Shown here: positions 60,502 through 64,000 of the stretch, piece by piece
Layout: each line of letters begins with the position of its first letter
How positions within the stretch are numbered: the stretch's first letter is position 1
NCBI GenBank assembly: GCA_964566175.1
Contig: CAZMHU010000003.1
Span: 48,502 to 112,501 of the forward strand
Length of the DNA: 64,000 nucleotides
Origin: SIG589 sp964566175
GTDB lineage: Bacteria > Bacillota > Clostridia > Oscillospirales > Acutalibacteraceae
Reading direction: 5' to 3'
Program-made: the position numbers and the translations under genes
Notes under the pieces: model-generated
Database searches by the model: none
Seen by the model: the letters and a program-made list of their open reading frames with translations, nothing else
What the model was told of the DNA's origin: nothing

Positions 60502-61782
60502 TTATTCCGCTATGAGTTTTTTTAGGCTGACGATTTTAACACAAAGCGCAAAAAGTTCGGTAGCCGTTGTTAAGTCTTCAACCGTCGGATAGGACGGCGC
60601 AATTCTTATATTAGAGTCATCGGGGTCTTTACCGTAGGGATATGTAGCACCTGCGTTTGTAAGTATAACGCCCGCCTTTTTGCAAAGTGCGACAATATCC
60701 TTAGCACAGCCGTCGAGCGAATCAAAAGATATAAAATATCCGCCGCGAGGTTTAGTCCAACTGCCGATACCGCAATCGCCGAGTTCTCTTGTCAAAATTT
60801 CGTCAACCTTTAAAAATTTGGGACGCAGGATATCGGCGTGTCGGCGCATATGCTCACGCATACCGTCCATATCGCGGAAGAAGCGTACGTGGCGAAGTTG
60901 ATTAACCTTATCGTGTCCTATCGTCTGGAAGGACATCTGACTGCGAATTTCCTCGAGGTTGTTCTGCGATGCGGCAAGAACCGAAACGCCCGAACCGGGG
61001 AAACTTATCTTTGAAGTCGAGGAGAATTTATATACAATATCGGCATTGCCCGCCTTGCGGCACTCCTCCAAAATTTCAAGCACAGTGTCTTGTTTATCAT
61101 CGTAAAGATGATGTATCGAATAAGCATTATCCCAAAAAATACGGAAATCTTCCGCCGCGGGTTTTAAGTGTGCAAAACGGCGAACGGTATCGTCCGAATA
61201 GGAATAACCCTGCGGATTAGAATATTTTGGAACGCACCAAATGCCCTTTATCGCGGGATCGCTCGACACCAAACGCTCAACCGTATCCATATCCGGTCCG
61301 TTTTCGGTCATCGGAACGTTTATCATCTCAATCCCGAAATGCTCGGTTATCGCAAAGTGACGGTCATATCCGGGAACGGGGCACAAAAACTTAACACTCG
61401 GCAGTTTACACCAAGGAGTATGTCCCATAACGCCGTGTGTCATACAGCGCGATATTGTATCGTACATTACGTTCAGACTTGAATTGCCGTATATTATCGT
61501 GTTATCGGGCGGTACTTCCATCATCTCGCCGAGTAATGCCTTTGCCTCGGCAATGCCGTCCAACACGCCGTAATTTCGGCAATCTGTGCCGTCCTCACAG
61601 GTGAGGTCGCAATCGCTTGAAAGAACATCCATCATTCCCATTGACAAGTCGAGTTGTGCCGTACTCGGCTTTCCGCGCGCCATATTAAGCGACAGATTGC
61701 GAGCGCGAAACTCGTTATATTTTTCTTTAAGTTCGGCAAGCAAAGCCTTTTGCCTGTCTTTTGACATTTCGGAATAATTCAT
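60502..61782 (-). CDS. Class I aminotransferase, MocR/Asp-aminotransferase-like subgroup
   Basis: 426 residues. GNSSLNVMYD (about 97-106) matches the PLP phosphate cup of the PF12897 subgroup; WCVPKYSNPQGYSYSDDTV (NPxG, about 195-213), FWDNAYSIHHL (PLP-pyridine Asp) and FSSTSKISFPGSG (Schiff-base Lys about 262) follow. This subgroup includes unusual bacterial aspartate aminotransferases. ATG 61782 with GCGAGG upstream is chosen over a longer frame. It is probably co-transcribed with the GtrB-like gene, with which it has no obvious pathway link. Confidence 0.85.
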   Translation of the reverse strand: MNYSEMSKDRQKALLAELKEKYNEFRARNLSLNMARGKPSTAQLDLSMGMMDVLSSDCDLTCEDGTDCRNYGVLDGIAEAKALLGEMMEVPPDNTIIYGNSSLNVMYDTISRCMTHGVMGHTPWCKLPSVKFLCPVPGYDRHFAITEHFGIEMINVPMTENGPDMDTVERLVSSDPAIKGIWCVPKYSNPQGYSYSDDTVRRFAHLKPAAEDFRIFWDNAYSIHHLYDDKQDTVLEILEECRKAGNADIVYKFSSTSKISFPGSGVSVLAASQNNLEEIRSQMSFQTIGHDKVNQLRHVRFFRDMDGMREHMRRHADILRPKFLKVDEILTRELGDCGIGSWTKPRGGYFISFDSLDGCAKDIVALCKKAGVILTNAGATYPYGKDPDDSNIRIAPSYPTVEDLTTATELFALCVKIVSLKKLIAE

Positions 61783-61838
61783 ACAGAAACCTCGCAAAAA
61801 AAGTATATTTGTTATTATACTCTTTACTGCGAAAAAAA

Positions 61839-62414
61839 TCAATCGTTTTGAGCATCAAAAAAGCGTTTGAAGCCTTGATTTTTAAGTAAAACGGTCATAA
61901 ATATCGGTGTCGTTATCATTTCGGGTATCATATAAAGCGCATTATAACTGAAACTTGCCCAAAACGCAGTAAACGTGCCCTCGCTGACAACGCTGTGAAA
62001 AATAAACATTCCGGTTATCGTGTGACATACAAGTCGGGCAAAGAGGGAAAGTTCCGTACCGATGACTATTCCTTTAATGCCCTTTGTTCTGAAAAGTCCG
62101 ACAATACCCAGCACGGAATATGCCAAGATATAGTCTATCAGCAGTATTGCCAAGTATGCTCCGCTCGAATAGCCCCACGTTGCAACCTCGGCAAAACTCA
62201 GCAGCATTTGGACAACGCTGTTGACAAAGCAGGCAAAAATCCCCCACGTTCTGCCGTACATTATCGGCAACAGCATTACGGGCAGCATTGAAAGCAGTGT
62301 TATTCCGCCGCCGAACGGAAAGTCGATTTTTACGACACTCAGCACGGTGGAAAGCGCAATAAGCACGGCGCTGACCGACAGTTTTACGGTTGTTTTTCTT
62401 GTTGTTTCCTTCAT
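61839..62414 (-). CDS. thiT: Thiamine ECF transporter substrate-binding protein
   Basis: 191 residues, six membrane helices. The TPP riboswitch directly upstream and the ThiT/YuaJ-like plan (basic N terminus, then GRTWGIFACFVNSVVQML, with aromatic residues in the W-x-Y region EVATWGYSSGAYL that line the thiamine pocket) support thiamine uptake. Group II ECF S-components share energising EcfA/A'/T subunits encoded elsewhere; none are in this window. AAGGAGT precedes the ATG. Confidence 0.9.
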   Translation of the reverse strand: MKETTRKTTVKLSVSAVLIALSTVLSVVKIDFPFGGGITLLSMLPVMLLPIMYGRTWGIFACFVNSVVQMLLSFAEVATWGYSSGAYLAILLIDYILAYSVLGIVGLFRTKGIKGIVIGTELSLFARLVCHTITGMFIFHSVVSEGTFTAFWASFSYNALYMIPEMITTPIFMTVLLKNQGFKRFFDAQND

Positions 62415-62441
62415 TTTTTACTCCTTCTTTCTTGCGGAGCC

Positions 62442-62480
62442 AAAAAAAGCACCGCAAAATATAATACTTTGCGGTGCTTT
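62442..62480 (-). terminator. Riboswitch-controlled terminator
   Basis: Minus-strand stem AAAGCACCGCAAA/TTTGCGGTGCTTT (arms 62447-62458 and 62468-62479) with seven T's; lies between the TPP aptamer and thiT. Confidence 0.9.
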
Positions 62481-62494
62481 AATAGGTAGGTATT

Positions 62495-62585
62495 ATTTTC
62501 CTACGACGGCATTACCCGCATCAGGTTCAAGGGTCGAAACATAACGGTTTCCTCTCAGCCGGAGTATATCCAGCTCCCCTATTTT
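62495..62585 (-). promoter_or_regulatory. TPP riboswitch
   Basis: Minus strand carries GGGGAGC, the invariant GGCTGAGAGG (pyrimidine-sensor helix) and ACCCTTGAACCTGATGCGGGTAATGCC-type pyrophosphate arm (CTGATG, GGGTAATG, CGTAGG). Thiamine pyrophosphate binding should promote the terminator that follows and lower thiT expression. Confidence 0.95.
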
Positions 62586-62660
62586 CTGTGGCAGTTTTGC
62601 CACATTTTGTATTTTAGTGCTTTTTTCTTCGTTTGTCAACAGTTTTTTCAAAAACGAAAA

Positions 62661-63203
62661 TTACAGTCTGATATGCTTGTTTATAACGTCGGTTATTGTC
62701 GGCAACATAAGCGAAAAAATCACCGCCGTCAGCGCGCCCGATATTATACGTGTCGGCACGGCGAGAAAAATTGCCAAATACGAAGAATAATATCCGTATA
62801 TCAACTGTTCCAAAAGCATTGCTCCGGTATTAAACAGAGTAACCAGCACCGAACTTATAACCGTTTCGAGCGTTAAAAACCCAACGCCGTTGCGCCTACC
62901 GAACGCGCGGTAAAGCCACCCCATCGAAAGTCCCCGAACGACGGCGGGCAGCACCCACAAAAGGGTCGTTGCGGTAAAACCGTAGGTTACCATCTGTCCT
63001 ATAAACGCGCCGACAAAACCTGCCGCCGCACCCCAAAGCGGGCCGCCTACAAGTGCCGTTATTATAATCGGCAAGCCGCTCAGCGAAATTTTAAGATTTC
63101 CGCCAAACGGTACGCTGACACTCACGGCAAGCAAATCGAGTCCCACATACATCGCCGCCATAACTCCGGCAAGGCACATAATTTTTGTTTTGCTTTTTGT
63201 CAT
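62661..63203 (-). CDS. folT: Folate ECF transporter substrate-binding protein
   Basis: 180 residues, five to six hydrophobic helices, with the S-component motif NLKISLSGLPIIITALVGGPLWGAAAGFVG (about 30-59; key LSGLPI and GPLWGA). The THF riboswitch upstream indicates folate as ligand. It needs shared EcfA/T subunits encoded elsewhere. ATG 63203 is used; AAGGAGG lies 11 nt upstream and is part of an inverted repeat that can hide it. Confidence 0.88.
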   Translation of the reverse strand: MTKSKTKIMCLAGVMAAMYVGLDLLAVSVSVPFGGNLKISLSGLPIIITALVGGPLWGAAAGFVGAFIGQMVTYGFTATTLLWVLPAVVRGLSMGWLYRAFGRRNGVGFLTLETVISSVLVTLFNTGAMLLEQLIYGYYSSYLAIFLAVPTRIISGALTAVIFSLMLPTITDVINKHIRL

Positions 63204-63212
63204 AATATAAAA

Positions 63213-63248
63213 AACCTCCTTGTCCCATTTCCGAAACATAAGGAGGTT
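63213..63248 (-). promoter_or_regulatory. RBS-sequestering hairpin / terminator of the folT leader
   Basis: On the minus strand AACCTCCTT (63248-63240) is the exact complement of AAGGAGGTT (63221-63213), which contains the folT ribosome-binding site and is followed by T6. The same hairpin can block translation and resemble an intrinsic terminator; GGAGTTGT inside the aptamer could compete for the 5' arm. Confidence 0.75.
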
Positions 63249-63261
63249 GTCCGTATTTTTC

Positions 63262-63355
63262 GGCAGCGGGATGCAGCAAACGAACCGCGGTAATCCTTCG
63301 TCCGTATAACAACTCCCCGTCTATACGGCACTTTACGCTCGTCTGCCTACTCTGC
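63262..63355 (-). promoter_or_regulatory. Tetrahydrofolate (THF) riboswitch
   Basis: Minus strand reads GCAGAGTAG..GAGCGTAAAGTGCC..GGGGAGTTG..ACGAAGGATTACCGCGG..GCATCCCGCTGC, the ordered conserved blocks of the folT-type THF aptamer, closed by GCAG/CTGC. THF binding should shut folT expression. Confidence 0.93.
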
Positions 63356-63367
63356 AAATTTGTTAGT

Positions 63368-63396
63368 ATTCTACACCCAAAGCCGGTCTTTGTCAA
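63368..63396 (-). promoter_or_regulatory. SigA promoter of folT
   Basis: Minus strand TTGACA (63396-63391), 17-bp spacer, TAGAAT (63373-63368), immediately before the THF aptamer. Confidence 0.82.
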
Positions 63397-63404
63397 TAAA
63401 AAGA

Positions 63405-63434
63405 TAGGCGTGCCGCAAGTATGTGGCACGCCGT
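63405..63434 (-). terminator. Terminator of spoIIID
   Basis: 8-bp stem GGCGTGCC/GGCACGCC (63407-63414 with 63425-63432), then TATCTTTTTA on the minus strand. Confidence 0.8.
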
Positions 63435-63436
63435 TT

Positions 63437-63682
63437 TTATCCTTTATACTTTTTTCTTGTTGCCATTCCGCCCCTTATATGCCTTTCGCTTTTGTTGAGT
63501 TCAAGCACCTTTTTCACATCGGAATAAAGTTGCGGATTTTCCCTTGAAAGTTTTGCGGTAACGTCCTTATGTACCGTGCTCTTGCTTATTTTAAAGACCT
63601 TTGCCGCCGCACGGACGGTCGCTCCGGTGGAAATTATATATTCCCCCAAAAGTACCGCTCTGTCGGCTGTCCGTTCCCTCAT
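63437..63682 (-). CDS. spoIIID: Sporulation transcriptional regulator SpoIIID
   Basis: 81 residues. The sequence begins ERTADRAVLLGEYIISTGATVR and has the recognition helix VFKISKSTVHKDVTAKL (about 27-43; key SKSTVHKDV), as in SpoIIID, the small HTH regulator that switches mother-cell transcription between SigE and SigK during sporulation; the basic tail (RHIRGGMATRKKYKG) contributes DNA binding. AGGAG precedes the ATG. Its presence implies a spore-forming lineage. A SigE-like promoter is visible upstream. Confidence 0.95.
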   Translation of the reverse strand: MRERTADRAVLLGEYIISTGATVRAAAKVFKISKSTVHKDVTAKLSRENPQLYSDVKKVLELNKSERHIRGGMATRKKYKG

Positions 63683-63710
63683 ACAATCAACTCCTAAAAA
63701 GGCTTAGTTA

Positions 63711-63740
63711 ATTGTATGAAAAAGGCAATCGAAAAATACC
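63711..63740 (-). promoter_or_regulatory. SigE-like promoter of spoIIID
   Basis: Minus strand GGTATTT (63740-63734), 15-bp spacer, CATACAAT (63718-63711). The -10 matches the SigE consensus CATACAnT; spoIIID belongs to the SigE regulon in Bacillus. Confidence 0.6.
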
Positions 63741-63767
63741 GGAAACTATATTACAGGATAGAAAAAA

Positions 63768-63823
63768 GCAATAGGGAACTTTTTTGATACCAAAATCGAA
63801 TTTTATTCCCTACAAAGCAATAG
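63768..63823. repeat. Paired short repeats between spoIIID and the TnpV-like gene
   Basis: GCAATAG occurs directly at 63768-63774 and 63817-63823, and TAGGGAA/TTCCCTA form an inverted pair at 63772-63778 and 63806-63812. The A/T-rich stretch 63741-63962 holds no gene that I accept; these repeats may mark the end of the element that starts here. Confidence 0.4.
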
Positions 63824-63962
63824 AAATATTTATGTTTTATAAAAAAACAGCACGGCGGAAATGATGAGGTGCCGTAACGAAGGTTTTGAAAACAAGTGGT
63901 AAAGACAATTGGTACGGTATATTGCAGAAAAATCTAAAAATAAAAATTTGGAGGAAACTGCA

Positions 63963-64000
63963 ATGAAATCATTATTTGAGCAAACAGGCGGAACTTACTG
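63963..64000 (+). CDS. tnpV: TnpV-like transposon protein, 5' fragment at the window edge
   Basis: Only 12 codons are visible, MKSLFEQTGGTY, after a strong GGAGG. This N terminus matches the TnpV family (PF14198; typically MKxLFEQxGGTY), small proteins of clostridial transposons such as the Tn4451 type and of integrative elements. The rest lies outside the window, so nothing can be said about integrity. It points to a mobile element entering from the right next to spoIIID. Confidence 0.75.
   Translation, partial: MKSLFEQTGGTY

Noticed and set aside
63716..63787. 23-codon frame on the plus strand (MKKAIEKYRKLYYRIEK start)
   Set aside because: No ribosome-binding site and it overlaps the SigE-like promoter of spoIIID; composition is explained by A/T-rich intergenic DNA.

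Overview
The window looks like the chromosome of an anaerobic, spore-forming clostridial Firmicute, most likely of the Oscillospirales/Ruminococcaceae type. The indicators are spoIIID with a SigE-like promoter, an oxygen-independent class III ribonucleotide reductase (nrdD/nrdG), an electron-bifurcating type [FeFe] hydrogenase operon, GTP-dependent PEP carboxykinase, type III glutamine synthetase, and Firmicute-style leaders (T-box, TPP and THF riboswitches). Most genes start with ATG behind a strong AGGAGG-like site. Housekeeping genes alternate strands in short operons separated by clear Rho-independent terminators.

Layout. 0-2.5 kb: a probable 6S RNA, a DUF1292 protein, an SGNH esterase and an unrecognised protein, all on the minus strand. 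2.5-6.8 kb: a sugar-phosphate transferase/nucleotidyltransferase pair and pckG. 6.8-12.5 kb: a CNNM/CorC-type membrane protein, a LUD protein, and a YhaO/YhaN-like (SbcCD-like) nuclease pair. 12.6-22.5 kb: T-box-controlled thrS, pth-mfd-lipoprotein, and an ABC exporter. 22.5-27.6 kb: a 2-hydroxyacid dehydrogenase, then nrdG and nrdD-trxB, where NrdD carries a fused glutaredoxin-like domain. 27.8-33.7 kb: a four-gene operon (Alr-like racemase, ATP-grasp ligase, AsnB-type amidotransferase, MurJ/SpoVB-type flippase) that reads as a cell-wall precursor modification unit. 33.7-38.5 kb: MgtC, an arabinose/fucose isomerase-like enzyme with a divergent AraC regulator, and a DUF1846 protein.

38.5-46.8 kb is the most striking region: a ten-gene minus-strand operon. 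The NADH-linked [FeFe] hydrogenase subunits (HydC first, then HndB-HydB-HydA at the end) bracket six regulatory-looking genes: two DRTGG proteins, two GHKL ATPases, a PHP phosphoesterase and a second, group-D-like [FeFe] hydrogenase homologue. The catalytic HydA has Ser at the position of a canonical H-cluster ligand, while the embedded homologue keeps that Cys but lacks the adjacent proton-relay Cys.

47-53 kb: Nudix, LOG-family, and a MarR-controlled heterodimeric ABC exporter with a clear tandem operator over its promoter; then an XRE repressor with a divergent small gene and shared operator. 53-62 kb: PAQR protein, rsmA, an unknown protein, a polytopic membrane protein, glnN, a GtrB-like glycosyltransferase and an aminotransferase. 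62-64 kb: ThiT and FolT ECF substrate-binding proteins under TPP and THF riboswitches, spoIIID, and at the right edge the first codons of a TnpV-like gene, suggesting that a mobile element begins here.

Starts were chosen by ribosome-binding-site position and are often internal to the longest possible ORF. No tRNA, rRNA operon or CRISPR array was found. All functional calls come from reading motifs by eye; no database search was run.
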